Source: Calditrichota bacterium (GTDB taxonomy: Bacteria > Calditrichota > Calditrichia > Calditrichales > J004). From it: 64,000 bases of DNA. The translations under genes were made by a program, and so were the position numbers. Positions 38,319-48,093 of the stretch are shown in pieces (position 1 is the stretch's first letter; each line of letters opens with the position of its first letter). Location: the NCBI GenBank assembly GCA_013112635.1, contig JABFGF010000010.1, positions 1-64,000 of the forward strand, given 5' to 3'. Under the pieces are notes generated by a model. It did not search any database. It saw only the letters and a program-made list of their open reading frames with translations, and was not told the DNA's origin.

Positions 38319-39416
38319 TTAGAATTTTACTGAAACAGAATAACGCATTGTTCCGGCGAGAGGGCTTTCTTCATTTGCCGAGATATAACCAAAATCAATT
38401 CCAATCATATCAATCTCTAATCCAAAGCCGGCAGTTAAGAATTTCCTGTTTCCAAAACTCTGATGTTCGTTAAAATATCCTGCACGGATTGCAAATAGTT
38501 TCCCATAAACATATTCAACACCAATAGCATGTGTAAAACTATTCAAGCGGCTTTTGGCGCTGCCTTTTATCCAGCTGGAATAAAAAGTTGCTTCAACAAA
38601 ATTGTCGGCGCTTGTTCCAGTTCTTCTTACCAACATACGTGTTGTTTCGTATGTAACAATCAAACTGTTGTATTCATCTTCAAAAGCTTCATAGGCAAGT
38701 CCAATCCGTAAATTTGTAGGTAGTGGATCGGCTTGTGCATCATCATTATATGTAATAGCAGGTCCAAAATTAGAAAGATTTAACCCGGCAGTTAAACGGT
38801 TATCAAAAATGTCATAACCCGGTTTCCACATTACACCTACATCTAAAGCAAATGCTGTTGCCTGGCCATTTGTTGTTTCATTTTCAACTAAAATTTTTGA
38901 TGGAGCAAGCTCACTGCGGATTAGTTTTACATTTACACCAACACCAAGGTTTTCTTCAAGCTTAGTAGCATAAGAAAGAGTAAAAGCATATTCTTTTGAA
39001 TCAAAAGTACCCAACGTAAAACCACCATCATCTGTATAAACATTCTCTCCAAGATTTAGGAATGTTATACTTCCGCCAATCATTCCAATATCTTCTACAT
39101 AGTATCTTGCAGCCAGATAATCATAAAACAAATCACTAAAATTAAATTGCGGAAGCCAATCCACATGCATCAGAGATGCTTCGAAGATTTTATCTTCTTC
39201 GGGATCTTCATATTGAAATGCCAAACCTGCAGGATTCCAAAAAACTGCTGTCGCATCTGTTGCAAGCGCAACACCACTTTCACCCATAGAACCCGCTTTA
39301 GCACCTGGTGAGATCATTAGAAAAGGAACTGCAGATGTTCCGGCACCCTGAGCAAAAAGAGAACTACTTGCTGATAAAAGTATCAGCATAATCAGTAAGT
39401 CAATTATTTTCTTCAT
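38319..39416 (-). CDS. porV: T9SS outer-membrane protein PorV
   Basis: 365 residues. PorV is the outer-membrane shuttle that accepts cargo from the SprA translocon and delivers it to the PorU sortase. Signal peptide (1-22) is followed by the diagnostic PFLMISPGAKAGSMGESG and TDATAVFWNPAGLAFQ, then FadL-like strands to the C-terminal MRYSVSVKF. Of the three PorV-family proteins here this matches canonical PorV best. AGGAGG precedes the ATG, itself immediately preceded by a terminator-like hairpin (39436-39480). Downstream lies a T9SS cargo gene. Confidence 0.9.
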   Translation of the reverse strand: MKKIIDLLIMLILLSASSSLFAQGAGTSAVPFLMISPGAKAGSMGESGVALATDATAVFWNPAGLAFQYEDPEEDKIFEASLMHVDWLPQFNFSDLFYDYLAARYYVEDIGMIGGSITFLNLGENVYTDDGGFTLGTFDSKEYAFTLSYATKLEENLGVGVNVKLIRSELAPSKILVENETTNGQATAFALDVGVMWKPGYDIFDNRLTAGLNLSNFGPAITYNDDAQADPLPTNLRIGLAYEAFEDEYNSLIVTYETTRMLVRRTGTSADNFVEATFYSSWIKGSAKSRLNSFTHAIGVEYVYGKLFAIRAGYFNEHQSFGNRKFLTAGFGLEIDMIGIDFGYISANEESPLAGTMRYSVSVKF

Positions 39417-39435
39417 TATATTTCCTCCTAAAAAA

Positions 39436-39480
39436 AAACCGATTAAACGGAAAATTTACCTTTTTCCACTTAACCGGTTT
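39436..39480 (-). terminator. Terminator-like hairpin abutting porV ribosome site
   Basis: A 15-base-pair stem (39480-39466 with 39450-39436, three G-U pairs in the minus-strand RNA), a 15-base loop, and a T-run that runs straight into the porV AGGAGG. It can be the terminator of the upstream operon or an attenuator of porV. A promoter for porV cannot fit downstream of it. Confidence 0.6.
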
Positions 39481-39496
39481 AAAAATTACACATTAT

Positions 39497-39581
39497 TAAG
39501 CAGTTTGCTAAAGGCAGATCAATTCCTGAGATATAGTAATTACATTTTTAAATGTATTTAGATCCTTTAACAAACTGCTTA
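39497..39581. repeat. Long inverted repeat in porV leader
   Basis: Arms 39497-39514 and 39564-39581 pair over 18 contiguous positions (TAAGCAGTTTG against CAAACTGCTTA, then further pairs with one G-U), separated by about 50 bases that contain a smaller TACATTT/AAATGTA hairpin. No T-run on either strand. It may be a regulatory RNA structure or a cruciform. Confidence 0.6.
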
Positions 39582-39674
39582 TACGCAATATCCTCTAAAA
39601 TTATTATCGTGAGATAATTTAGTTTTTAGCAATCCTTAAGTCAAGAGAAATAAAAATATACCGTGCTTATTAAT

Positions 39675-40079
39675 TTAATTAAAGTATGGCCGCAAACACT
39701 TTAATAATTCCTTTGGTGGCCGGATTGCTTTGTTTTGCTTATTCATAAAAGTATGAACTGAACTTCCGGTACAAATTAATTCATTTTCCGAATTGTAAAC
39801 TTCATATTCAAAAAACTGTTTTGCTGAAGGGAGCTTCGGGATTTTTGTTTTTAACTTTAGCAACTCATCAAAAACAGCGTACTTTAAAAATTGGGCTTTA
39901 ACCTCCAGCACAGGAATTAAATATCCTTTTTTTTCCAGCTCGGAATAAGGAAAGCCAAGTTTTTTTAAAAGTTGAATTCGGCCATGTTCGAACCAGACAA
40001 TGTAATTTGAATGATGTGCAAATTGCATTTGGTCTGTTTCTGCATAGCGCACTAAAATATCAACTGTTTGTTCAATCAT
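39675..40079 (-). CDS. YbgC-like acyl-CoA thioesterase
   Basis: 134 residues, a single hotdog fold. The 4HBT signature is at the N-terminus: [25 protein letters not shown], with the catalytic Asp in ETDQ. It hydrolyses acyl-CoA thioesters; the chain length cannot be told. Its ATG overlaps the accA stop by four bases (ATGA), which suggests translational coupling and a link to acyl metabolism. It is the last gene of the eight-gene run. Confidence 0.88.
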   Translation of the reverse strand: MIEQTVDILVRYAETDQMQFAHHSNYIVWFEHGRIQLLKKLGFPYSELEKKGYLIPVLEVKAQFLKYAVFDELLKLKTKIPKLPSAKQFFEYEVYNSENELICTGSSVHTFMNKQNKAIRPPKELLKCLRPYFN

Positions 40080-41044
40080 TCTTCCCAGGCGCCCATTTTT
40101 CCAAACTTTTCAATACGCTGTTCGATCAGTTTTTCACTTGGGATTTGAACCAGCTCTTTTAAATGGGCAACAATTGATTTTTTAACCGCTTTAGCAGATG
40201 CCTCAAGATTTGTATGTGCTCCACCTTCTGGCTCTTTTATAACTTCATCTACAATTTCTAAATTTACAAGATCGGGTGCTGTTACTTTCATGGCTTCAGC
40301 AGCTTCCGGTGCTTTGGCAGAATCACGCCATAAAATTGCTGCACATCCTTCTGGACTGATAACGGAATACCAGGCGTTTTCCATCATTAAAATACGATCG
40401 CCAATGCCAATTCCAAGAGCACCGCCCGATGCACCTTCACCTATTATTACACAAATTACCGGGACTGGTAATCGTGACATCTCAAGTAGGTTTTTAGCAA
40501 TGGCTTCCGCTTGGCCACGTTCCTCAGCACCTAAACCGGGATATGCCCCTGGTGTGTCAATCAAAGTGATAATTGGTTTACCAAATTTCGCTGCTAACTG
40601 CATAACTCGCAATGCTTTGCGGTAGCCTTCCGGATTAGACATACCAAAGTTACGCTCAAGATTACTTTTTGTATCACGGCCCTTCTGTTGACCAAGAACA
40701 ATCACAGAATATTTATCGATTTTAGCGAGACCGGCCACAAGCGCTTTGTCATCTGAGAAATATCTGTCACCATGAAGCTCTTCAAAATAATCCGTAATTT
40801 GGCCGATATAATCCAAAGTATAAGGGCGTTGTGGATGGCGTGCTAATTGAACTCTTTGCCAACGAGAAAGGTTTGAATAAACCTGCTTACGCAGTTGTGC
40901 CGTTTTTGTCTCTAAACGCTCAATATCTTCAGCCATGTCAACACCGGAAGAAAGAGCATATTCTTTCATTTCCTTGATCTTTGTTTCCAGCTCAAAAACA
41001 GGTTTTTCAAATTCTAAAGTAAATTTTGCTGAATTATTTGCCAT
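40076..41044 (-). CDS. accA: Acetyl-CoA carboxylase carboxyltransferase alpha subunit
   Basis: Together with AccD transfers CO2 from carboxybiotin to acetyl-CoA, the first step of fatty-acid synthesis. 322 residues, normal length. Typical stretches: [65 protein letters not shown] and [14 protein letters not shown]. accB, accC and accD are not in this window. Confidence 0.97.
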   Translation of the reverse strand: MANNSAKFTLEFEKPVFELETKIKEMKEYALSSGVDMAEDIERLETKTAQLRKQVYSNLSRWQRVQLARHPQRPYTLDYIGQITDYFEELHGDRYFSDDKALVAGLAKIDKYSVIVLGQQKGRDTKSNLERNFGMSNPEGYRKALRVMQLAAKFGKPIITLIDTPGAYPGLGAEERGQAEAIAKNLLEMSRLPVPVICVIIGEGASGGALGIGIGDRILMMENAWYSVISPEGCAAILWRDSAKAPEAAEAMKVTAPDLVNLEIVDEVIKEPEGGAHTNLEASAKAVKKSIVAHLKELVQIPSEKLIEQRIEKFGKMGAWEE

Positions 41045-41055
41045 AATAACGACCC

Positions 41056-41781
41056 TTATTTTTTTCCAAAAAGGCTACTGAAACGTAATTTCCACACCAG
41101 AAATATAGCCTCCCACATAATGGATTTTGAAAGTTTAGAAACTCCGGCAACCCGGTCTATAAAAATTATTGGTATTTCTTTTAAGCGAAATCCATTTTTC
41201 CAGGCTTTGAAACTTAGCTCAATCTGAAAAGCATATCCATTGGATTTTACTTTGCTAAAATCAATGCTTTCCAACACTTCCCGGCGAAAACATTTAAAAC
41301 CGCCGGTAGCATCTTTTACCGGTAAGCCTGTTGCCAGACGCGAGTAAACATTTGCAAAATAGCTTAGTAGTAACCTGTATAAAGGCCAATTTACAACATT
41401 TACACCTTTTATATATCGTGAACCTAATACAAGATCATATTCTTCAATTGCGTTTAAAAAGTTTGGAATTTCCTTGGGATCGTGTGAGAAATCGGCATCC
41501 ATCTCAAAAATAAAATCATATCCTTTTCCAAGCCCGTACTTAAATCCTGCAAGATATGCGCTGCCTAATCCCATTTTTCCAGGTCGCTCAAGAATATGAA
41601 TTTTATCATTTTCCTGCTGAATTTCTTTTATAAGCGCTGCAGTCCCATCAGGGGAGTTATCATCGACAAAAAGAATATGTACATCGCTCTGATATCTGTG
41701 AATTTCTTCAACCAGTTTTTTAACATTTTCACTTTCATTATAGGTAGGAACTATTATGAGAGCCTTAGAAGAGTCAACCAT
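41056..41781 (-). CDS. DPM1-like polyprenol-phosphate glycosyltransferase (GT2)
   Basis: 241 residues. GT-A fold of family 2: [40 protein letters not shown] and the metal-binding DADFSHDP. It lacks the C-terminal membrane segments of GtrB-type enzymes, resembling dolichyl/polyprenyl-phosphate mannose synthases. It would load a sugar (mannose by analogy) on a lipid carrier at the cytoplasmic face. The ATG at 41781 has GGAAA upstream and overlaps rfbD by eight bases; the ATG at 41790 is an alternative. Close to a flippase-like and a DUF2723 gene, which hints at lipid-linked glycosylation. Confidence 0.88.
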   Translation of the reverse strand: MVDSSKALIIVPTYNESENVKKLVEEIHRYQSDVHILFVDDNSPDGTAALIKEIQQENDKIHILERPGKMGLGSAYLAGFKYGLGKGYDFIFEMDADFSHDPKEIPNFLNAIEEYDLVLGSRYIKGVNVVNWPLYRLLLSYFANVYSRLATGLPVKDATGGFKCFRREVLESIDFSKVKSNGYAFQIELSFKAWKNGFRLKEIPIIFIDRVAGVSKLSKSIMWEAIFLVWKLRFSSLFGKK

Positions 41782-42676
41782 TTTTTCCATTCAGTTTAGT
41801 TTTCAATCGCTCCAGACCGGAAACCACATCACCAGATGTCCAATCAATTCTGTTTACAAGTTTATCAATTACAAAAGAAGAATTCATAGGACGTGGTGCT
41901 GCTTGTTTTAAATCATTTGTGCTTATTCGATTAATCAATGTACCATCCAGTTCAAAAACCTCTGCTATTTTTTTTGCAAACTCATAACGAGAAATAACCT
42001 GTGGACCAGATACATGAAACAAGCCATATTCATTTCTTTGTAACAGGCGAAAAATACTTTCGCTTAAATCATCAATATATGTTGGATTGCCAACCTGATC
42101 TGTTACAACATTTATGTTTTCTTTATGCATTAACCTGCTTATAACCCATGTGGCAAAATTTAATTTTGCTTTATTTCCTGTGCCGTATAAAACCTGGGTT
42201 CTTGCAATAATATGCTCCAGGCTGCTTGAGGTAACAATATTTTCTGCTGCCATTTTACTACGAGCATAATTACCAACCGGATTAACCGGGTCATTTTCTG
42301 TATATGCTCCCTGTTGTCCATCAAAAACGTAATCGGTTGAAACCTGAACCAGGATTGGATTGAATGTATTTGCAATATCAATAATATTCTCGACGGCACG
42401 AACGTTTGTATTCCAACACAGTTCACGCTCTTTTTCACTTCCATCAACATCGGTATAGGCTGCAGCATTTATGATTATATCAGGGGATTCCGAACTTAGG
42501 AAGTCTTTCATTTCCGTCCTGTTAATCATATCAACCTGGTGATACGGAACACCTTCAACTTCGTTTAGATTAGAAACCTTAAGCGATGCTGCGATTACCT
42601 GATGGCTTTCATGAAATCGGTTAACCAGGCTTTGTCCCAATAATCCATTTGACCCAAAAATTACTATTTTTTCCAT
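41774..42676 (-). CDS. rfbD: dTDP-4-dehydrorhamnose reductase
   Basis: 300 residues. Reduces dTDP-4-keto-rhamnose to dTDP-L-rhamnose with NAD(P)H. Rossmann motif GSNGLLGQ at the N-terminus, STDYVFDG, and the YARSK active-site tyrosine and lysine. Start chosen at the ATG at 42676 with GACGGAA upstream; the longer frame begins with TTG and has no nucleotide-binding sequence before it. rfbA, rfbB and rfbC are not seen in the window. Overlaps the GT2 gene. Confidence 0.92.
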   Translation of the reverse strand: MEKIVIFGSNGLLGQSLVNRFHESHQVIAASLKVSNLNEVEGVPYHQVDMINRTEMKDFLSSESPDIIINAAAYTDVDGSEKERELCWNTNVRAVENIIDIANTFNPILVQVSTDYVFDGQQGAYTENDPVNPVGNYARSKMAAENIVTSSSLEHIIARTQVLYGTGNKAKLNFATWVISRLMHKENINVVTDQVGNPTYIDDLSESIFRLLQRNEYGLFHVSGPQVISRYEFAKKIAEVFELDGTLINRISTNDLKQAAPRPMNSSFVIDKLVNRIDWTSGDVVSGLERLKTKLNGKNG

Positions 42677-42744
42677 TTCCGTCTTAATAGTGCACCTTAT
42701 AAAAAAAGCAAATTTAAATAATTCACATTTCCCACGCAAACAGG

Positions 42745-43203
42745 CTACAGGCGACTTCCTTGTTTTTTAAAATCGATTAATTTTTGATGGATAGTTTCAT
42801 CATTTACTGCTAATAATTGCGCCGCAAATACAACAGCATTTCGCATACCTGCTTTGCCAACTGCAAAAGTGGCAACAGGAACACCTGCAGGCATTTGCAC
42901 AGTAGAAAGCAAAGCATCCATTCCATCCATTATACCACCAGGAAGCGGAACGCCCAGAACCGGCAGTGTGGTGTGAGCAGCAACTGCACCTGCTAAATGA
43001 GCGGCCATACCTGCACCAGCGATTATCACCTTAAAACCATTTTCTTTGGCACTTTCACAAAACTCGGCCACTTCGTTTGGATTGCGGTGTGCAGAGCTTA
43101 TGCGTATCTCATAATCCAGATTAAAATATTTAAAATATATTTCTGCTGCTTCAACAAATGGTAAATCACTTTTACTTCCAAGCAGCACGGCAATATTGGC
43201 CAT
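42745..43203 (-). CDS. purE: N5-carboxyaminoimidazole ribonucleotide mutase
   Basis: 152 residues, class I PurE size. Converts N5-CAIR to CAIR in purine synthesis. Visible: GSKSDLPFVEAA, the active-site SAHRNP, AGAGMAAHLAG, GVPLPGG and STVQMPAGVPVATF. It sits in an otherwise envelope-related run, 17 bases after the DUF4837 gene. Confidence 0.97.
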   Translation of the reverse strand: MANIAVLLGSKSDLPFVEAAEIYFKYFNLDYEIRISSAHRNPNEVAEFCESAKENGFKVIIAGAGMAAHLAGAVAAHTTLPVLGVPLPGGIMDGMDALLSTVQMPAGVPVATFAVGKAGMRNAVVFAAQLLAVNDETIHQKLIDFKKQGSRL

Positions 43204-43220
43204 TTTTAACTCCCCCTCAA

Positions 43221-44297
43221 TTAATTCTGGTTATTATCTTTTTTAGAAAAATTAAATGTAGAAGCAATTACTTCTAATTGATCGAGATATGGTTTTTTAT
43301 TTTTTGTTGGGGCCATAACGGCAATATCCACCAGGTAGTATGCGTTTTCTTCTTTATTCTCAACTATGTATGTTCTAAAAGGACCGCCAACAACAAGCGA
43401 ATCGTTACGCCATGTTCCGGTCATTTTATAAGTTGGTCTATCCTGGAAAGAGACAATTTCAAGATTTGTCTCATTGGCAACAACAACATCACCACTGTAA
43501 TATTTAGTTGTCATTCTGTTACGTAATGTAATTAAAGAATCTTGCGTGATTATTGATTCATCGCCATCAACACGCCAAATTGAAAGCCAGCGATCAGGAT
43601 CCATTCTGCGCAACCAGACATAGTTTTCATCAGGATTTTGATGTGCTACAAAATAATCATGCTGCACTCTTACTCCATAACCAAAATTATTTTCAAGGTA
43701 TTCTTCCTGATCCTTTTGCTCCTCAAGTTCATACATTTCTTTCTTTAAGCGTGCAAAATATTTGGCGTTAAATTGTTTAAACAATGCACCTTTTAATTCA
43801 GAGTAATTCTTTTTAAAAGAAGCTTTGTCCCGTCCAAGCATAAAAAGGCTAAACTGCCCAGATGCAAAAAGATCATCTTTAAAAAAGTAAAAACTTTTAT
43901 CATCTTTTACATCCTGCAGAAATTGTGGTGGAATGCTTTGTTTCAAATAATCATTTACTTCTCCCGGCTCTGTTGTTCCAATAAAAAACAAATTCTTACG
44001 ACGCTTTAAATTGTTTAGTTCTGTAAGAGGACGCCAGGATAAGTAAAAGCTGCGTTCTAAACGAGGTGTATTTACAAAAGCATTAAATGTTTCTTCAACG
44101 TCATCTTTGATATCCAGCCACAACAAAGAATCTGCAAATACAAAGACCTCATATTGAAGTCCCATAGATGGTGGTTTATAATCGCATGAAGATAATAAGA
44201 AGCCGCTTAAAACAACAAATAGCCCAATCGAGTATTTAAATAGTTGATCATATTTTGCAACCAAACTGTTCGCTAAAGATTTATAAATTCTTTTCAA
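43221..44297 (-). CDS. DUF4837-type lipoprotein
   Basis: 358 residues. An N-terminal hydrophobic segment ends in the lipobox LLSSC (Cys38), then the DUF4837-like body (YEVFVFADSLLWLDI, ERSFYLSWRPLTEL, FGYGVRVQHDYFVAHQN and a late FKM-type TYKMTGTWRNDSLVVGGPFRTYIV). The function is unknown. There is no ATG before the signal; the frame begins with TTG at 44297, which has GAGGT eight bases upstream inside the end of the preceding gene (17-base overlap). Hence a TTG start with translational coupling is likely. Confidence 0.8.
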   Translation of the reverse strand: MKRIYKSLANSLVAKYDQLFKYSIGLFVVLSGFLLSSCDYKPPSMGLQYEVFVFADSLLWLDIKDDVEETFNAFVNTPRLERSFYLSWRPLTELNNLKRRKNLFFIGTTEPGEVNDYLKQSIPPQFLQDVKDDKSFYFFKDDLFASGQFSLFMLGRDKASFKKNYSELKGALFKQFNAKYFARLKKEMYELEEQKDQEEYLENNFGYGVRVQHDYFVAHQNPDENYVWLRRMDPDRWLSIWRVDGDESIITQDSLITLRNRMTTKYYSGDVVVANETNLEIVSFQDRPTYKMTGTWRNDSLVVGGPFRTYIVENKEENAYYLVDIAVMAPTKNKKPYLDQLEVIASTFNFSKKDNNQN

Positions 44298-45264
44298 TGG
44301 CTTTTACCTCATCTATTTTAGAATTTTTACGTTGCATTAAAAAAAGCAGCCCGCCCCAAATAGAAATAAACATTGGAACCAATACATTCATCACGGATAG
44401 AGAAATAGCAGCGGCACTTGAAACATTTACAGCCGCAAGAAAAAACACAAAACCATATTCACGTACACCAACCCCATTAATCGATGGCAGCATGGTAATA
44501 ATAAATGTTACTGGAACAACCAGGAACAGATAGGTCAAATCAACATCAATATCCAGGGCAAGAACAACAGCATAATTTAAAAAGACAATGGCAACCTGAG
44601 AAAGTAATGAAAGCAAAAAGACCCAAATAAAGACCTGTTTTTTTTCCTTTAAAAAGTGAATGGCTTCGATAAGTTTATTAATTTTTTCGCCAATATTCAA
44701 AATTGAAAATTTATCAAAAACTTTCAGCAGAAATTCAAAAGGCCGATTACGAGTAATTAAAACAAAAAATACAACAATCAGGCTAAACAAAGCGGCGGAA
44801 GTATATAAAATCCTGTCATCTTGAAAATAGTGCGAAACATAGTATAGCGAAATTATTGCCAAAAAAAGAGTTGATGCGACGCCAAGAATGCGTTCCAGGA
44901 TTACGCTTGCAAAGCCCGGGCTTCTGTCCTCGGAGTTTCCAACAACTTTATAAATCCGTATAATATCCCCGCCAATGCTCGATGGCAAAAAGTTATTAAA
45001 GAAAAGTCCCACAAGATAATAGCCAAATAATTTTTTAAAACTAAAATCCAGGTCATAATGCTTTAATATTATTTTCCAGCGAAATGCCATTAATCCAATG
45101 CTGCAAAAATATGCAAAAAAAGCCAGAAAAAGATAAGCTAAACCATCAGCACGATAAACGTTGCCAAGAACATGAACAATCTGTTTTTGATCGGCAGTTG
45201 CAAATAGATATGTGAATAAACCTATCGAGATAATCGCCTTAGCAATTGTCTTAAAATGTCGCAT
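44281..45264 (-). CDS. Lysylphosphatidylglycerol-synthase-type flippase-like membrane protein
   Basis: 327 residues with eight or so transmembrane helices, matching the UPF0104/LPG_synthase_TM family (LMAFRWKIIL, FFNNFLPSSIGGDIIRIY, VILERILGV and PSINGVGVREYGFVFF). Members include YbhN and MprF membrane halves and are thought to move lipids or lipid-linked molecules across the inner membrane. Its ATG abuts the stop of the DUF2723 gene. The context with a DPM1-like GT2 suggests a lipid-carrier flippase role, which is inference. Confidence 0.88.
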   Translation of the reverse strand: MRHFKTIAKAIISIGLFTYLFATADQKQIVHVLGNVYRADGLAYLFLAFFAYFCSIGLMAFRWKIILKHYDLDFSFKKLFGYYLVGLFFNNFLPSSIGGDIIRIYKVVGNSEDRSPGFASVILERILGVASTLFLAIISLYYVSHYFQDDRILYTSAALFSLIVVFFVLITRNRPFEFLLKVFDKFSILNIGEKINKLIEAIHFLKEKKQVFIWVFLLSLLSQVAIVFLNYAVVLALDIDVDLTYLFLVVPVTFIITMLPSINGVGVREYGFVFFLAAVNVSSAAAISLSVMNVLVPMFISIWGGLLFLMQRKNSKIDEVKAIEKNL

Positions 45265-47901
45265 TTACTTGTTCAGTCGTTTCCTGTAGCTGTTCAACAT
45301 ATTTTGGGCACCTTTATCATCCGGATTCAATGCTACCCATTTTTCCAATGTTGCAATTGCTTTTTCTGCTTTCCCACTCAGGTCATAAAGACGCAATAAC
45401 ATACTTATGCTTTCAGGATCTCCCGGATTGGTTTCGTTCGTCTTTTCTAAAAGTTTTGCGGCAGAGTCAAACTCCCGGTAACTCATTAAATTACGTGCAA
45501 CAACATTGAGTGTATTTGTATTCTGACTTGTTAAAAGTGAATCAGTATAAGCCGGATTAATTACAGCACGCAGAGCATGCCGGCGGTTGCGCAATTGATG
45601 AGCAGTCCAGGGAATAACTTCTTCAGGCATATTTTGAGATTCAAATTCTAAAAGATCTTCCAGTTTATCTTTTTGTCCCTGATGCACATAATATTCGGCA
45701 AGCCCAATAATTGGTGACCGGTAATTTTGGAGTAAACCTATTGTTTGTGAATTGTAATAAACCGAAGGATCGTTAAAACGATATTGATATTTTTCAACCA
45801 AATTAACCTTTAATAATTTAGGATCTAATTGCCAGTTCTTGATTGGAACAATACGCATAACCAAGCCTTCCATCCTCATATATTCTTGCAAACCGCCAAC
45901 AAGGTTCGTTTGCGGAACAGTCGTGGCAAAGTAAACAGGTTTTTTCCACTGATTGGCTGCCAGAATATTTAAAATCATATAATCCTGGGTGCGTAAAAGT
46001 TTATAACTGCCATAGGTAATTGTTGGTGTTACTTTAAATTTTATGGCGTTTGGTGTGGTCAACGGTACCGGGCCAAAACTTTTCCTAAATTCAATACTAT
46101 CTTTGTAAAATATATCTTTAGGAACATTCAAAGTTACATCTTGTGTTTCCCATGGGATTGGTGCAACCTGATCTAATAATTTCTCATTTACCCGCATTGG
46201 GACTTTGGGATCCAAGTCTCTCAACTGGCGGATATACCAATCAGTATTCAACAGACTCAGGTTAACAATGCGCACATCTGTACGGATATTTTCTACTTCC
46301 TGCAAATACCATAATGGGAAAGTATCATTGTCGCCATTTGTAAATAGGATCGCGCCCTCTTCGCAAGATTGAAGAATATTATAAGAATAATCCCAGGCAA
46401 CATAATTTCCGCTTCGGTCATGGGATTCATAATTTTCAGATAATAACTGGATTGGCGATGCTAACATTAGTACTGCCAGGATACCAGCCATTATTGGAGT
46501 GCCAATTTCTTTTACTTTCTCAGCTTTATCAGCCATCATCTCTTTTATCATCTCGATGATTCCGGCATAGCCTAAACCAATCCAGATTGCAAATGCAAAG
46601 AAGCTACCCACATAACTATAGTCTCGCTCCCTTGGTTGTGGATCGGGTTGATTGAGATACAAAATAATAGCCAGTCCGGTCATAAAAAATAAAGCCAACA
46701 CAGCAAGGGCATGTTTCGGGTCACCCCTAAAATGATAAAACATTCCTATTAATCCAATCAACAAAGGCAAGCCCCAAAAACTCCAGTTCCAATTGGTACC
46801 ATTTTCATCCATACCTGCAAACTGCCACATAAAGTAACGATTATACATGTGGTTAACCTGGTATGTCCAGAAGAAATCCCAAGTAGAATCGTAATTTCTT
46901 TTAGTCGGGTTAGACTGCCATACTTTTTCACGATCAGAATCAGAATCACCGTATTGTTCTCGGTTAATATATTTTAAGAATTTTTCTGTGGTTTCTGGAT
47001 TATTTTCATCAATGGTCGGATTCAGTGCGGACCGGATTGGAATTATACCATAACTGGTATAACCAATAACAATAAAGGTGATAGAAAGCATAATAAAACT
47101 AATTAAATGTCTTTTATTTAATACAGCCCAATAAGTTAAGGCAAAAATTCCAACTATTACCATGATAAATAAAAATAGGTTCAATTCAGCAATAAGCGGG
47201 AACCATTTTACAATCCCGGGATAAACAAGAACCATCGCCAGAATTGTAACAAAAGTCATAATAACAAAAGACAGCATCTTAAATTCATAGCGTTTGTAGT
47301 AATATATCATCGCTACAAATGGTAAAGCCAAAACATTTAAAAGGTGAACGGCAATTGCCAAACCAACCAGATATGAAATCATTAATAGATATTTTTCATT
47401 GCCATCTTCGTGGGCCTTTTCTGCCCAGACAAGGGAGAGCCAAATCAGCAAAGCAGTAAACAACATAGAAGCCGCATAAACTTCAGCCTCTGCAGCATTA
47501 AACCAAAAAGAGTGAGTAAAAGCAAAAGTTAATGAACCAATCAAACCGGAAAATATTGCTGTTAACCAATCCTCACGTGATTCCAGCTTCCCTTTCCACT
47601 CCCTAACTAAATGTACAATTACCAGATAAAGAAGAGTAATAGTTATTGAGCTGGAAAAAACAGAGATTAAATTAACCCGGAATCCAATATCCTCAGGATA
47701 AGGCAGGAGCGTAAATATCCTTCCAACAAGTAAAAACAAAGGTGATCCCGGAGGATGAGGAACAGACATTTTGTAACTGGTTGCAATAAATTCGCCACAG
47801 TCCCAAAAAGAAACCGTAGGTGCAACAGTTAAGATGTAGATTATAGATGTAAAAACAAATACAGCAGCTGCAACAATATTGTTGGATTTTTTCCAGTCCA
47901 T
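45265..47901 (-). CDS. DUF2723 membrane protein with C-terminal TPR
   Basis: 878 residues. The N-terminal half has about 12 transmembrane helices and the DUF2723 signature PTVSFWDCGEFIATSYKMSVPHPPG with an acidic pair typical of GT-C glycosyltransferases. The middle holds a periplasmic domain (ILFTNGDNDTFPLWYLQ and RTDVRIVNLSLLNTDWYIRQL). The end has TPR-like helices. DUF2723 proteins are common in the FCB group and are proposed O-mannosyltransferase-like enzymes. First gene of the eight-gene run ending in the thioesterase. Function as a lipid-linked sugar transferase is inferred. Confidence 0.88.
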   Translation of the reverse strand: MDWKKSNNIVAAAVFVFTSIIYILTVAPTVSFWDCGEFIATSYKMSVPHPPGSPLFLLVGRIFTLLPYPEDIGFRVNLISVFSSSITITLLYLVIVHLVREWKGKLESREDWLTAIFSGLIGSLTFAFTHSFWFNAAEAEVYAASMLFTALLIWLSLVWAEKAHEDGNEKYLLMISYLVGLAIAVHLLNVLALPFVAMIYYYKRYEFKMLSFVIMTFVTILAMVLVYPGIVKWFPLIAELNLFLFIMVIVGIFALTYWAVLNKRHLISFIMLSITFIVIGYTSYGIIPIRSALNPTIDENNPETTEKFLKYINREQYGDSDSDREKVWQSNPTKRNYDSTWDFFWTYQVNHMYNRYFMWQFAGMDENGTNWNWSFWGLPLLIGLIGMFYHFRGDPKHALAVLALFFMTGLAIILYLNQPDPQPRERDYSYVGSFFAFAIWIGLGYAGIIEMIKEMMADKAEKVKEIGTPIMAGILAVLMLASPIQLLSENYESHDRSGNYVAWDYSYNILQSCEEGAILFTNGDNDTFPLWYLQEVENIRTDVRIVNLSLLNTDWYIRQLRDLDPKVPMRVNEKLLDQVAPIPWETQDVTLNVPKDIFYKDSIEFRKSFGPVPLTTPNAIKFKVTPTITYGSYKLLRTQDYMILNILAANQWKKPVYFATTVPQTNLVGGLQEYMRMEGLVMRIVPIKNWQLDPKLLKVNLVEKYQYRFNDPSVYYNSQTIGLLQNYRSPIIGLAEYYVHQGQKDKLEDLLEFESQNMPEEVIPWTAHQLRNRRHALRAVINPAYTDSLLTSQNTNTLNVVARNLMSYREFDSAAKLLEKTNETNPGDPESISMLLRLYDLSGKAEKAIATLEKWVALNPDDKGAQNMLNSYRKRLNK

Positions 47902-48093
47902 CGAAAATTTTCCTTATTGATATTGGGTGAGTCTTTGCTATGAATAAAGCTGATAAAGGTAAAGAATATACAGAACTTTATCAATCATTTAATATACTTT
48001 TTTGGATTTTACCAGTATCACAGATGGTTAACTTTTAATCCGGTTTTAGGTTCATTCTTATTTTAGATTTTAGGAATCAACATTTAAGAGAAC

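Noticed and set aside
47902-48093. Promoter or terminator between the GT2 gene and the DUF2723 gene
   Set aside because: I looked on the minus strand and saw no hairpin with a T-run and no acceptable -35/-10 pair; a promoter is likely but cannot be placed.
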